Source: WHTB01 sp050699035
GTDB taxonomy: Bacteria > Actinomycetota > Actinomycetes > Propionibacteriales > Nocardioidaceae
Direction of reading: 5' to 3'
Length of the DNA: 23,513 nt
Assembly: GCA_050699035.1 (NCBI GenBank)
Contig: JBOHDE010000034.1
Location: forward strand, 1 to 23,513
Shown: positions 7,455 through 17,197 of the stretch, piece after piece
Numbering within the stretch: position 1 is the stretch's first letter
How the letters are laid out: every line of letters starts with the position of its first letter
Notes under the pieces: generated by a model
What the model was told of the DNA's origin: nothing
The model's database searches: none
Seen by the model: the letters and a program-made list of their open reading frames with translations, nothing else
Program-made: the position numbers and the translations under genes

Positions 7455-7775
7455 GTGGATGCGCTCGTTCAAATCCTTCCACTGATCCTCATCGTGGTCG
7501 TGTTCTGGTTCCTCATCGTGCGACCGGCTCGGAAGAAGCAGCAGGCGCTGAGCCACCTGCGCTCCAGCGTCGACATCGGCGACACCGTGCTGCTGGGCAG
7601 CGGGATCTATGGCGAGGTGGAGACTGTGACCGACGACGGGCTGCGCGTGGAGATCGCGCCGGGCGTCGTCGTACGTGTGCACCGTGACGCCGTGGTGTCG
7701 ATCGAGAAGCCCGCCGACACCGCCGACGAGACGACCGACGAGAGCGAGCCGCCCGCCACGCACCAGGAGGGCTGA
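7455..7775 (+). CDS. yajC: Preprotein translocase subunit YajC
   Basis: This 106-residue protein has one N-terminal membrane helix (about residues 5-23, LVQILPLILIVVVFWFLIV) followed at once by RPARKKQQA and a small beta domain with IGDTVLLGSGIYGEVETV, all standard for YajC. YajC associates with SecDF and the SecYEG channel at the membrane. The acidic, Thr/Glu-rich tail (about 84-106) is not conserved. The GTG start has AAGGAG 8 nt upstream. Its gene leads into secD with 1 base between stop and start. Confidence 0.95.
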   Translation: MDALVQILPLILIVVVFWFLIVRPARKKQQALSHLRSSVDIGDTVLLGSGIYGEVETVTDDGLRVEIAPGVVVRVHRDAVVSIEKPADTADETTDESEPPATHQEG

Positions 7776-7776
7776 G

Positions 7777-9564
7777 GTGCCCAAGCGGTCCACCCGCACC
7801 CTGCTCGTCCTCGGGCTGGTGCTGGTCGCGATGTTCGGGGGCGTCGCCGCCGCCGGTGACTGGAAGCCGGGCCTCGGCCTCGACCTGCAGGGCGGCACCC
7901 GGCTCACCCTGCAGGCGCAGACCACCGACGGGTCGGGCGAGGTCACGCCCGAGAAGATGGACGAGGCCGTCGACATCATCCGGCAGCGGGTCGACGGCAC
8001 CGGTGTCGCCGAGTCGGAGGTGTCTACCCAGGGCAACGACACCATCGTGGTGGAGGTGCCGGGCGAGGAGCGCGGCGGGCTCGCCGAGCAGGTGGGCCAG
8101 ACCGCGCAGCTGCGGTTCCGGCTGGTAGTCGGGCAGCCGCTGCCCGGCACGCCACAGCCGCCGCCCAGTGCGGCACCCAGCGCGACACCGTCGGGGGAGC
8201 CGTCCGCGACCCCGTCGGGCACCCCGAAACCCACGACCACGCCGAAACCCACGACCACGCCGAAACCCACGACGACTCCGTCCTCGGCCAACCGGCCGGC
8301 ACCCGCCTGGGCCCAATCGATGGCCCAGTCCGTGACCCAGTCCATGACCCAGTCGACGACCACGCCGTCACCGAAGCCGTCGGCGTCACCGTCTGGGTCA
8401 CCGTCCGCATCGCCGTCAGGCTCACCGTCACCGACGCCGGGCAAGGAGCTGACCGGCGCCGCCCTGCTGGATTGGCAGCCCCCGGCCGAGCTCAGCAAGC
8501 AGCTGCAGGACTACACCTGCCCGGAGCCGGGCAAGGGCGACGACAAGCTCGTCGACGACCCGAAGAAGGGCCTGGTCACCTGCGACGACAGCGGGCTCAA
8601 GTACCTGCTGTCACCGGCGATCATCGAGGGCACGCAGCTCAACGACGCGTCGTCCGGAGTCCCGCAGGGCGGCACCGAGTACGTCGTCGACCTCGACTTC
8701 GACGGCACCGCCACCGACGTGTTCGCCGCCGTGACCGAGGGCATCAACGGCACCGGCCGGCAGTTCGCGATCGTGCTCGACGGGCGGGTGCTGACCGCAC
8801 CGACGGTGAGCAACGGCGCGATCCGCAACGGCCAGGCCCAGATCAGCGGCAACTTCGACGAGCAGTCGTCGCGGGCGTTGGCCAACTCGCTCAAGTACGG
8901 CGCCCTGCCGCTCAGCTTCGAGATCCAGGGCGTGTCTGTCGAAGGGCCCGAGCTGGCCGACGACGCGCTCGGCGCGGGGGTGCTCGCCGGGATCATCGGC
9001 CTCGGCCTGGTCATCGTCTACTGCCTGCTGTACTACCGCGCCCTCGGCCTGGTCATGGTGGCCTCACTGCTCGTCGCCGCCGGCGGCACGTACGCCTCGG
9101 TGCTGCTGCTCAGCGAGACGATGGGATTCACCCTGACGCTGCCGGGCATCGCCGGCCTGATTGTCGCGGTCGGCATCACCGCCGACTCGTTCATCGTGTT
9201 CTTCGAGCGGCTGCGCGACGAGGTGCGGGACGGCCGGAGCCTGCGCGCAGCCGTCGAGAGCGGCTGGTCGCGCGCCCGGCTGACGATCCTCGCCGCCGAC
9301 ACGGTGACGTTCATGGCCGCACTGATCCTGTACATCTTCGCGATCGGGGCGGTGAAGGGCTTCGCGTTCGCGCTCGGCCTCACCACGCTGATCGACGTGT
9401 TCGTGGTGTTCTTCTTCACCAAGCCGCTGGTGACGCTGCTGGCCCGCACCCGGTTCTTCGGCCGCGGTCACCGGCTGTCCGGGCTCGACACTCGACACCT
9501 CGGGGTCGACCGGTTGCCCGGGGCCGTCGCGACGTCTCGCCGCACCGCACGAGAGGGGGCCTGA
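7777..9564 (+). CDS. secD: Protein translocase subunit SecD with a Pro/Ser/Thr-rich insert
   Basis: SecD, with SecF, uses the proton gradient to pull exported proteins from the SecYEG channel. The 595-residue product has an N-terminal membrane helix (about residues 9-27), GLDLQGGTRLTL, a periplasmic domain with DGTGVAESEV, and five C-terminal membrane helices with VGITADSFIVFFERLRDE and the TFMAALILY region. Between the two halves of the periplasmic domain lies a low-complexity insert (about 121-225) rich in Pro, Ser and Thr, including three KPTTTP units. Inserts here are usual in actinobacterial SecD, but this one is long. GTG 7777 is chosen because AGGAGG (7765-7770) lies 6 nt before it. 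The longer frame to 7675 overlaps yajC. The stop overlaps the secF start by one base. Confidence 0.95.
   Translation: MPKRSTRTLLVLGLVLVAMFGGVAAAGDWKPGLGLDLQGGTRLTLQAQTTDGSGEVTPEKMDEAVDIIRQRVDGTGVAESEVSTQGNDTIVVEVPGEERGGLAEQVGQTAQLRFRLVVGQPLPGTPQPPPSAAPSATPSGEPSATPSGTPKPTTTPKPTTTPKPTTTPSSANRPAPAWAQSMAQSVTQSMTQSTTTPSPKPSASPSGSPSASPSGSPSPTPGKELTGAALLDWQPPAELSKQLQDYTCPEPGKGDDKLVDDPKKGLVTCDDSGLKYLLSPAIIEGTQLNDASSGVPQGGTEYVVDLDFDGTATDVFAAVTEGINGTGRQFAIVLDGRVLTAPTVSNGAIRNGQAQISGNFDEQSSRALANSLKYGALPLSFEIQGVSVEGPELADDALGAGVLAGIIGLGLVIVYCLLYYRALGLVMVASLLVAAGGTYASVLLLSETMGFTLTLPGIAGLIVAVGITADSFIVFFERLRDEVRDGRSLRAAVESGWSRARLTILAADTVTFMAALILYIFAIGAVKGFAFALGLTTLIDVFVVFFFTKPLVTLLARTRFFGRGHRLSGLDTRHLGVDRLPGAVATSRRTAREGA
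8224..8277 (+). repeat. 18-bp in-frame tandem repeat inside secD
   Basis: The unit CCGAAACCCACGACCACG starts at 8224, 8242 and 8260, the last copy with changes at its end. It encodes three PKPTTT-like hexapeptides in the SecD insert. In-frame units allow the insert to change length without breaking the gene. Confidence 0.85.
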
Positions 9565-10679
9565 TGTCTCGGCTGGGCAGGCTCGGAGGTCACCTCTACA
9601 GCGGTGAGGTCTCGGTCGACTTCGTCGGCCGTCGGCGGCTTTGGTACGTCATCTCGGGGCTGGTCGTGGTGGTGGCGATCGCTGCGCTGTTCCTGAAGCC
9701 GCTTAACTTCGGCATCGAGTTCGAGGGCGGCGTGGAGTTCCGGGCCAAGGTGCCGGCCTCGATGGCCGATCCGGTCCCGGAGCTGCAGAGCGCGGTCGCC
9801 GACACCGGGCTCGAGGACGACCCGCTGGTGGTCACCTCCGGCGATGACGGCGTGCGGATCCAGACCGAGTCGCTGTCGGCGGCCGAGATCGAGACGCTGA
9901 CGAGCGCGGTCGAGAAGGCCGGTGCGTCCGACGTCAGCTCGGACTTCGTCGGCCCGTCGTGGGGCAAGGCGATCGCCCAGCGGGCGCTGATCGGCCTGGC
10001 CGTGTTCCTCGTCCTGGTCGTGCTGTTCATCGGTTTCTACTTCCGTGAGTGGAAGATGTCGCTCGCGGCGCTGGTCGCGCTCGCGCACGACGTCGTGATC
10101 ACGGTCGGCGTCTACGCGTTGACCGGGTTCGAGGTGACGCCGGCGACGGTGACCGGTCTGCTGACGATCCTCGGCTACTCGCTGTACGACACCGTCGTGG
10201 TGTTCGACAAGGTCCGTGAGAACACCCGCGGGATGGCCTCCAACTCCCGGCGCACGTACGCGGAGAGCGCCAACCTTGCGGTCAACCAGACGCTGGTGCG
10301 GTCGATCAACACCACGGTGGCGGCGCTGCTGCCGGTGGCGGCGATCCTCTATGTCGGCGTGTTCCAGCTCGGCTCCGGCCCGTTGAAGGACCTCGCCCTG
10401 GCGCTGTTCGTCGGGATGGCGGCCGGCGCGTACTCGTCGATCTTCATCGCGACGCCGCTGCTGGTGCAGCTCAAGGAGCGTGAGCCCGCGATCCGCCAGC
10501 AGATTCGGCGCGTCGCGGCCCGCCGGGGCGAGGCGCCGCCGCCGATGGTCGGCGAGCCCGCGCCGGCCGAGCTCGGCCGGTCGCGGCCGCAGCGGCAACG
10601 GCCGATGGGCCAGCAGACCGGCCGACGGAGCCAGCCGCAACGCACGTCACGGTCGCAACGCTCGAAGGGCAGGCGATGA
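9564..10679 (+). CDS. secF: Protein translocase subunit SecF
   Basis: SecF partners SecD in late steps of Sec export. The 371-residue product has a first membrane helix (about residues 27-45), FGIEFEGGVEF, a small periplasmic domain, and five C-terminal membrane helices with GYSLYDTVVVFDKVRENTR and NQTLVRSINTT, all diagnostic. The last 50 or so residues form a basic, Arg/Gln/Pro-rich cytoplasmic tail (GRSRPQRQRPMG and on) that could touch ribosomes or lipids, though this is inference. The ATG overlaps the secD stop by one base. Its own stop overlaps the apt start (ATGA). Confidence 0.95.
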   Translation: MSRLGRLGGHLYSGEVSVDFVGRRRLWYVISGLVVVVAIAALFLKPLNFGIEFEGGVEFRAKVPASMADPVPELQSAVADTGLEDDPLVVTSGDDGVRIQTESLSAAEIETLTSAVEKAGASDVSSDFVGPSWGKAIAQRALIGLAVFLVLVVLFIGFYFREWKMSLAALVALAHDVVITVGVYALTGFEVTPATVTGLLTILGYSLYDTVVVFDKVRENTRGMASNSRRTYAESANLAVNQTLVRSINTTVAALLPVAAILYVGVFQLGSGPLKDLALALFVGMAAGAYSSIFIATPLLVQLKEREPAIRQQIRRVAARRGEAPPPMVGEPAPAELGRSRPQRQRPMGQQTGRRSQPQRTSRSQRSKGRR

Positions 10680-11215
10680 CGTCCTGGCAGTCGCTGATCC
10701 GCGACGTCCCCGACTTCCCCAAGCCGGGCGTGGTGTTCAAGGACATCACCCCGCTGCTGGCCGACCCGGCCGCCTTCGGCGATGTCGTGTCGGCGCTGGC
10801 GGCCAGCGGGCGGGACGAGTCCGGCGCGACGCGGGTCGACGCCGTCGCGGGGATCGAGGCGCGCGGGTTCATCCTGGCGGCGCCGGTCGCGTTGGCGCTG
10901 GGCGTGGGCTTCGTGCCCGTACGCAAGGAGGGCAAGCTGCCCGCCGCGACGCATGCGGTGTCGTTCACGCTGGAGTACGCCGAGGCGACGGTCGAGGTGC
11001 ACCAGGACGCGTTCGCGCCGGGCGCCCGGGTGCTCGTCGTCGACGACGTGCTCGCCACCGGCGGCACGGTCGCGGCCACCGTCGAGCTGGTACGAGCCTG
11101 CGGAGCAGACGTCACTGCGGTCGCCGTGCTGATGGAGCTCGGGTTCCTGGGCGGCCGCGAGCAGATCGCGTCGGCGCTGGACGGCATCTCGCTGACCGCG
11201 CTCAGCCGGGTCTGA
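10676..11215 (+). CDS. apt: Adenine phosphoribosyltransferase
   Basis: APRT salvages adenine with PRPP to give AMP in the cytosol. The 179-residue product shows the N-terminal IRDVPDFPKPGVVFKDITPLL, the flexible-hood EARGF segment, KEGKLP, and the PRPP-binding loop VLVVDDVLATGGT. Length and motifs are normal. The start overlaps the secF stop by 4 bases, so expression is tied to the secDF transcript. The secF-apt-relA order is also found in mycobacteria. Confidence 0.96.
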   Translation: MTSWQSLIRDVPDFPKPGVVFKDITPLLADPAAFGDVVSALAASGRDESGATRVDAVAGIEARGFILAAPVALALGVGFVPVRKEGKLPAATHAVSFTLEYAEATVEVHQDAFAPGARVLVVDDVLATGGTVAATVELVRACGADVTAVAVLMELGFLGGREQIASALDGISLTALSRV

Positions 11216-11239
11216 CCGATTGGCCGTCCCGCGTAGACT
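11212..11239 (+). promoter_or_regulatory. Candidate promoter of relA
   Basis: CTGACC (11212-11217), 16 nt, then TAGACT (11234-11239) gives a plausible vegetative promoter, overlapping the apt stop. The spacing and -10 match the candidate before yajC. AGGAGA at 11257-11262 lies 4 nt before the relA GTG. Confidence 0.42.
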
Positions 11240-11266
11240 GGGCGCTCGCGTAGGACAGGAGAGTGT

Positions 11267-13600
<2,334 letters not shown>

Positions 13601-13610
13601 GGCTGGGCGC

Positions 13611-13988
13611 ATGGCGCGTCGCCGGAGCAGCCTCTTCGGGGTCGCGCTGCTCGTCTCGCTGGTCGAGTCGGCGGTCGTCCTGCACGTGTGGGTCACCTGT
13701 GACATCGGCGGCATCAACGCCACCGTCAGCCTGCTCAGCGTCGTGCTGTTCGGCTTCCCGGCGCTGCTCGTCGCCCATCTGGTCGTCCTCGGCCTGGTGC
13801 GCTGGGTCGCCGGCCGGAAGCGCCGGCGGTCGCTCGGCGTCCTCCTGGTCCAGACGCTGCTGGTCCTGGCCGGCGCGTTCGTCGTGCTGACCGTCGTGGC
13901 GACACCGGACGAGCCGAGCCGGACCTGCGCTGACGGTGTCCCCGCGTGGTGGCCGGAGTGGCTCCCGCACCAGTCCCACGGCGCCTAG
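13611..13988 (+). CDS. Small three-helix membrane protein, unknown
   Basis: This 125-residue hydrophobic protein has three predicted membrane segments (about residues 8-28, 36-62 and 76-97), a basic RKRRR loop after the second, and a short C-terminal tail with two Trp pairs (PAWWPEW) and one Cys (DEPSRTCADG). It starts 10 bases after the relA stop, so it is probably read from the relA transcript. No weak or strong family match is evident by eye. The base composition matches its neighbours and the product is compositionally like a real protein, so I accept it as a gene of unknown function. Confidence 0.72.
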   Translation: MARRRSSLFGVALLVSLVESAVVLHVWVTCDIGGINATVSLLSVVLFGFPALLVAHLVVLGLVRWVAGRKRRRSLGVLLVQTLLVLAGAFVVLTVVATPDEPSRTCADGVPAWWPEWLPHQSHGA

Positions 13989-14140
13989 TGGTCCTTCGTT
14001 GATGGACGTATCTTGGCAACTACGGCGTGGGCACCGGCGCGGGCGACTTCACGACTTGGATCACCGGCAGCCGTGAGGGCCGCGCAGCACAAACCAACCA
14101 CGATGGAGCGGGCCAGTCGGCGTCTATTCGGAGGGCTGCG

Positions 14141-15091
14141 ATGACGGAAATTCAGAAGTACCTCGCGGAAGAGGTTGCGGAGGACCACTCCGACAAGATC
14201 ATTTCGCGCCGCGAGGCAATGCGGCGCCTCGGGCTCCTCGGGCTGAGCGCCTCGGCGGCGGCGGCGCTGCTAGCGGGCGCCGAGAGCGCACCTGCGTCAG
14301 CCGCCGGCCATGGTCGAACGGGGATTTCCGAAACCGCGCCCGCGGCCGGGCACGGTCGCAGGCGCGGTTCCGAGACCGCATGGGCGCCCGTCGCGCCCCA
14401 GTCGATCACGTTCGCGGGACCTCGTGGGACGCTGCTAGCTGCCTGGGCGCCAGCCGAAAACGCGCGCGGCGGTGTGCTCGTGATCCATGAGAACCGCGGC
14501 TTGACCGAGCACATCCGTCTCGTCGCCGGCCGACTTGCCGCCAGCGGTTACTCCGCGCTTGCACTCGACCTCCTGTCCGAGGAGGGCGGCACCGACGCGT
14601 TCCCGGGCGAGGCTGAGGTGGCGGCGGCGCTCGCGCAGATCCCGCCCGAGCGCTTCGTCGCCGACATGAAGGCAAGCGTGACGGAGCTGGGCCGCCGCGT
14701 CCGGCGTAGGAGACTTGCGGCGATCGGGTTCTGCTTCGGCGGCAACATGGTCTGGCGTTTGCTCGCATCCGCCGAGCCGCGTCTGGACGCCGCGGCCCCG
14801 TTCTACGGACCGTTCCCCGAAGGCGGCAACCTCGACGGCACGCGCGCGGCAGTTCTCGGCGTCTACGGCGGGCTCGACTCGCGCGTCAACGAGTCCCGGC
14901 CGGCAGCGAAGGCGGCGCTCGAAGCCGAAGGGCTCAAGCACGAACTGCTCACCTTCGGCGAGGCCGACCACGCCTTCTTCAACGACACTGGCGCCCGCTT
15001 CAATGCGCACGCTGCGACGGAGGCATGGCGGCGAGTCGTGAACTGGTTCGACGACGTTGATGGCGACCGCGACCGGCACGACGACGACTAG
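14141..15091 (+). CDS. Tat-exported dienelactone hydrolase family protein
   Basis: This 316-residue alpha/beta hydrolase has a twin-arginine signal: SRREAMRRLGLLGL at about residues 22-35, a hydrophobic stretch, and a likely cleavage after ASA near residue 54. A linker with a doubled AGHGR...SETA unit (about 55-85) follows. The hydrolase core shows VLVIHENRGLTEHIR, the nucleophile elbow GFCFGGNM (Cys, as in dienelactone hydrolases), an Asp in GGLDSRV and His in ADHAFF, so the Cys-Asp-His triad is complete. The substrate is unknown. ATG 14141 has GGAGGG (14130-14135) 5 nt upstream and gives the Tat signal. The open frame to 14027 adds an unlikely polar leader. Codon choice (more T and A at third positions, CTAGC pairs) looks a little different from neighbours, which may mean transfer. 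Confidence 0.9.
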   Translation: MTEIQKYLAEEVAEDHSDKIISRREAMRRLGLLGLSASAAAALLAGAESAPASAAGHGRTGISETAPAAGHGRRRGSETAWAPVAPQSITFAGPRGTLLAAWAPAENARGGVLVIHENRGLTEHIRLVAGRLAASGYSALALDLLSEEGGTDAFPGEAEVAAALAQIPPERFVADMKASVTELGRRVRRRRLAAIGFCFGGNMVWRLLASAEPRLDAAAPFYGPFPEGGNLDGTRAAVLGVYGGLDSRVNESRPAAKAALEAEGLKHELLTFGEADHAFFNDTGARFNAHAATEAWRRVVNWFDDVDGDRDRHDDD

Positions 15092-15137
15092 CTTCAGAGC
15101 ACGCCCGAGCCACCAGATCAGTTCAACGACGGTGTTC

Positions 15138-16367
15138 CTAGGGGGTGAACTCGTCGAGTGCCTTCCTGGCCTCGGTCAGCCAGGACTGCCGGGCCTCGAT
15201 CGCCTGGGTCGCCTCCTTGGCCTTCCGCTCGTTGCCGGCCGCCTCGGCCTTGGCGCGGTCCGCCTCGAGGTCGGCGATCGACGACTTGAGCTGGCTCACG
15301 GTGGCCGAGGCGCGGGCCTGCGCCTCAGGGTTGGACCGACGCCACCGGTCGTCCTCCGCGGACCGGACCGCGGTCTCGACCGTACGGAGCCGGCTCTCGA
15401 GGTCCTTGATCGCGTCGCGGGGTACCTTGCCGGCCGCGTCCCACTTCTCGGCGATCACACGGAACTGCTCGCGGGCCGCGCGGGCGTCGGTGACCGGCAC
15501 CAGCTTCTCGGCCTCGGCCAGCAGCTGCTCCTTGACCACCTGGTTGGCCGCGTACTCCTTGTCGAGCTCGGCGTTGGCGGAGTCGCGCGCCCCGAAGAAC
15601 TGGTCCTGGGATCCGCGAAACCGTGCCCACAAAGCGTCGTCGGCATCGCGGTGCGTCGGCCCGGCGGCCTTCCACTGTTGCATCAGGTCGCGGAACTTGC
15701 CGGCCGTCGGTCCCCAGTCGGTCGACGCCGCGAGGTCCTCGGCCTCGGCCGCGAGCTTCTCCTTGACCTTGGCGGAGTCGTCCCGCTTCTCGTTCAGCTC
15801 GGAGAAGTGCTGCTTGCGGCGCCGGGTGTAGGTCGTACGCGCGCCAGAGAACCGTCGCCACAGCGCGTCGTCGGAGGCCTTGTCCAGCCGCGGCAGCGCC
15901 TTCCACTTGTCCAACAGCTCGCGCATCCGGTTGGCGCCGTTGCGCCAGTCGGTGCTCTGGGCGAGCCCCTCCGCGTCGGCGGCGATCTGCTCCTTGAGCC
16001 CGCGTGCCTCCTCGGTGCGGCGCTCCCGGTCGGCCCGCTTGGCCTCCCGGCGCTCGGCGACGACACCTTGCAGCGCGTCGACCCGGCGGAGCAGTCCGTC
16101 GAGGTCGCCGACCGCCTGGGCGTCGGCCACCAGGCCATGCACCTTCCGCATCGCGGCGCTGGCGTCCTCCGGGCCGAGGTTGCCGCCGCGGATCCGCTTC
16201 TCCAGCAGGGTGACCTCGAGCGCCAGCCCGTCGTACCGCTTGACGAAGAAGCCCATCGCCTCGGCGGGGTCACCGTCGGGCCACTGGCCGACGGCACGCT
16301 CGCCGTCGGCAGTCTTGACGTAGACGGTGCCGTCCTCGCCAACCCGGCCCCATTGGTTCTCTGTCAC
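15138..16367 (-). CDS. DUF349 domain coiled-coil protein
   Basis: This 409-residue, Glu/Ala/Arg-rich, largely helical protein carries three or so DUF349 repeats. They are seen as TDWRNGANRMRELLDKWKAL...LWRRF, TDWGPTAGKFRDLMQQWKAAG...LWARFRG..D.FF and a divergent REQFRVIAEKWDAAG. The N-terminus (MTENQWGRVGEDGTVYVKT) is the usual start of actinobacterial members. The frame is open to 16523, but that overlaps the divergent MBL gene and reads poorly. GTG at 16367 is chosen for the family-like N-terminus and the TAGACT box 8 nt before it. The function is unknown; the gene usually lies near relA or hisS in actinobacteria. It converges with the dienelactone hydrolase gene. Confidence 0.92.
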   Translation of the reverse strand: MTENQWGRVGEDGTVYVKTADGERAVGQWPDGDPAEAMGFFVKRYDGLALEVTLLEKRIRGGNLGPEDASAAMRKVHGLVADAQAVGDLDGLLRRVDALQGVVAERREAKRADRERRTEEARGLKEQIAADAEGLAQSTDWRNGANRMRELLDKWKALPRLDKASDDALWRRFSGARTTYTRRRKQHFSELNEKRDDSAKVKEKLAAEAEDLAASTDWGPTAGKFRDLMQQWKAAGPTHRDADDALWARFRGSQDQFFGARDSANAELDKEYAANQVVKEQLLAEAEKLVPVTDARAAREQFRVIAEKWDAAGKVPRDAIKDLESRLRTVETAVRSAEDDRWRRSNPEAQARASATVSQLKSSIADLEADRAKAEAAGNERKAKEATQAIEARQSWLTEARKALDEFTP

Positions 16368-16375
16368 GGTGAGCC

Positions 16376-16381
16376 AGTCTA
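16376..16381 (-). promoter_or_regulatory. -10 box of a likely leaderless DUF349 promoter
   Basis: TAGACT on the minus strand lies 8 nt before the GTG start, so the transcript should begin at or within a base or two of the start codon. No ribosome binding site is visible. The 118-bp divergent spacer to the MBL gene (16368-16485) must hold both promoters. Confidence 0.5.
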
Positions 16382-16485
16382 GGTGGAGTTCGCGCACGTG
16401 CGTGCGGAGGTAGTGGTTCGCGGCGCGGAACGGGCGGCAGATACCCTTCCGCAGTCGGAAGATCTCGAGGCGAAGTGGGTCGTAC

Positions 16486-17196
16486 GTGCTGATCGCGGGA
16501 TTCCCCGCCGGGCCATGGGGCACGAACTGTTACGTCGTCGCCACCGGTCCGGGGGCTGAGTGCGTCGTGGTCGACCCGGGCAAGGACGCCGCCGCCGGTG
16601 TCGCCGAGGTCGTCCGTGAGCACCGGCTCAAGCCGATCTCCGTGCTGCTCACGCACGGTCACATCGACCACGTCTGGTCAGTGGTCCCGCTGACCGGCAC
16701 GTACGACGCGACCGCGTACCTGCACCCCGCCGACCGGGCCATGCTCACGGACCCCGCGAGCGGCGTCTCGCCGGAGTCGGCGCAGCTGCTGGTCGGCAGC
16801 GACTACTCCTTCGCCGAGCCCGACCGGCTCGAGGAGCTGGCCGACGGCAGCACGATCGAGCTGGCCGGCGTGGAGCTCGCCGTCGACCACACGCCGGGGC
16901 ACACGAGGGGGTCGGTGACGTTCCGCACCGCCTACGACGGGCCGGAGGACGTGCCCGAGCTGATGTTCGCCGGCGACCTGCTGTTCGCCGGGTCGATCGG
17001 ACGCACCGACCTCCCCGGCGGCGACCACGCCACGATGCTGCGCAGCCTCGCCGACAAGGTGCTGCCGCTCGACGACCGGGTCGTCGTGCTCCCAGGCCAC
17101 GGCGACCAGACCACCATCGGTCGCGAGCGGGCGAGCAACCCGTACCTCGTCGACCTGACGCCCTCCGCCCCGTCCGGCCCGACCCGAGGTCTGTGA
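16486..17196 (+). CDS. MBL-fold (glyoxalase II-like) hydrolase
   Basis: This 236-residue metallo-beta-lactamase-fold enzyme has the metal-binding motif THGHIDH (H57, H59, D61, H62), further ligands in HTPGHTRGS, FAGDLLF and the late GHGDQT, and the family N-terminus GPWGTNCYVV. It resembles the glyoxalase II-like protein Rv2581c that lies before hisS in Mycobacterium. Glyoxalase II itself hydrolyses thioesters, but the true substrate of this group is not settled. In mycobacteria a peptidyl-prolyl isomerase gene lies between relA and this gene; none is found here. The GTG start follows no strong ribosome binding site. The stop lies 1 base before the hisS start. Confidence 0.9.
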   Translation: MLIAGFPAGPWGTNCYVVATGPGAECVVVDPGKDAAAGVAEVVREHRLKPISVLLTHGHIDHVWSVVPLTGTYDATAYLHPADRAMLTDPASGVSPESAQLLVGSDYSFAEPDRLEELADGSTIELAGVELAVDHTPGHTRGSVTFRTAYDGPEDVPELMFAGDLLFAGSIGRTDLPGGDHATMLRSLADKVLPLDDRVVVLPGHGDQTTIGRERASNPYLVDLTPSAPSGPTRGL

Positions 17197-17197
17197 G

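Noticed and set aside
4125..7482. Large minus-strand open frames opposite yebC and ruvCAB
   Set aside because: The plus strand carries strongly conserved genes. The minus frames have shadow composition.
8224..8277. CRISPR or mobile repeat in secD
   Set aside because: It is an in-frame coding repeat within the low-complexity insert.
7449..8498. Minus-strand frame with Gly/Asp/Val repeats opposite yajC and secD
   Set aside because: Its repeats are the antisense of the SecD Pro/Ser/Thr insert.
14009..14014. TATCTT as a -10 box for the dienelactone hydrolase gene
   Set aside because: It fits TANNNT but has no -35 and lies over 120 nt from the start, so it is too weak to list.
15092..15137. Terminator between the convergent hydrolase and DUF349 genes
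   Set aside because: Only GTTCA/TGAAC half-matches at a distance are seen, with no compact stem and no T-tract.
15057..16382. Plus-strand frame opposite the DUF349 gene
   Set aside because: Leu/Gly/Val-rich shadow of a coiled-coil gene. The minus strand gives DUF349 repeats.
16368..16523. Longer N-terminus of the DUF349 protein
   Set aside because: It would overlap the MBL gene start and cover the promoter. The family N-terminus starts at 16367.
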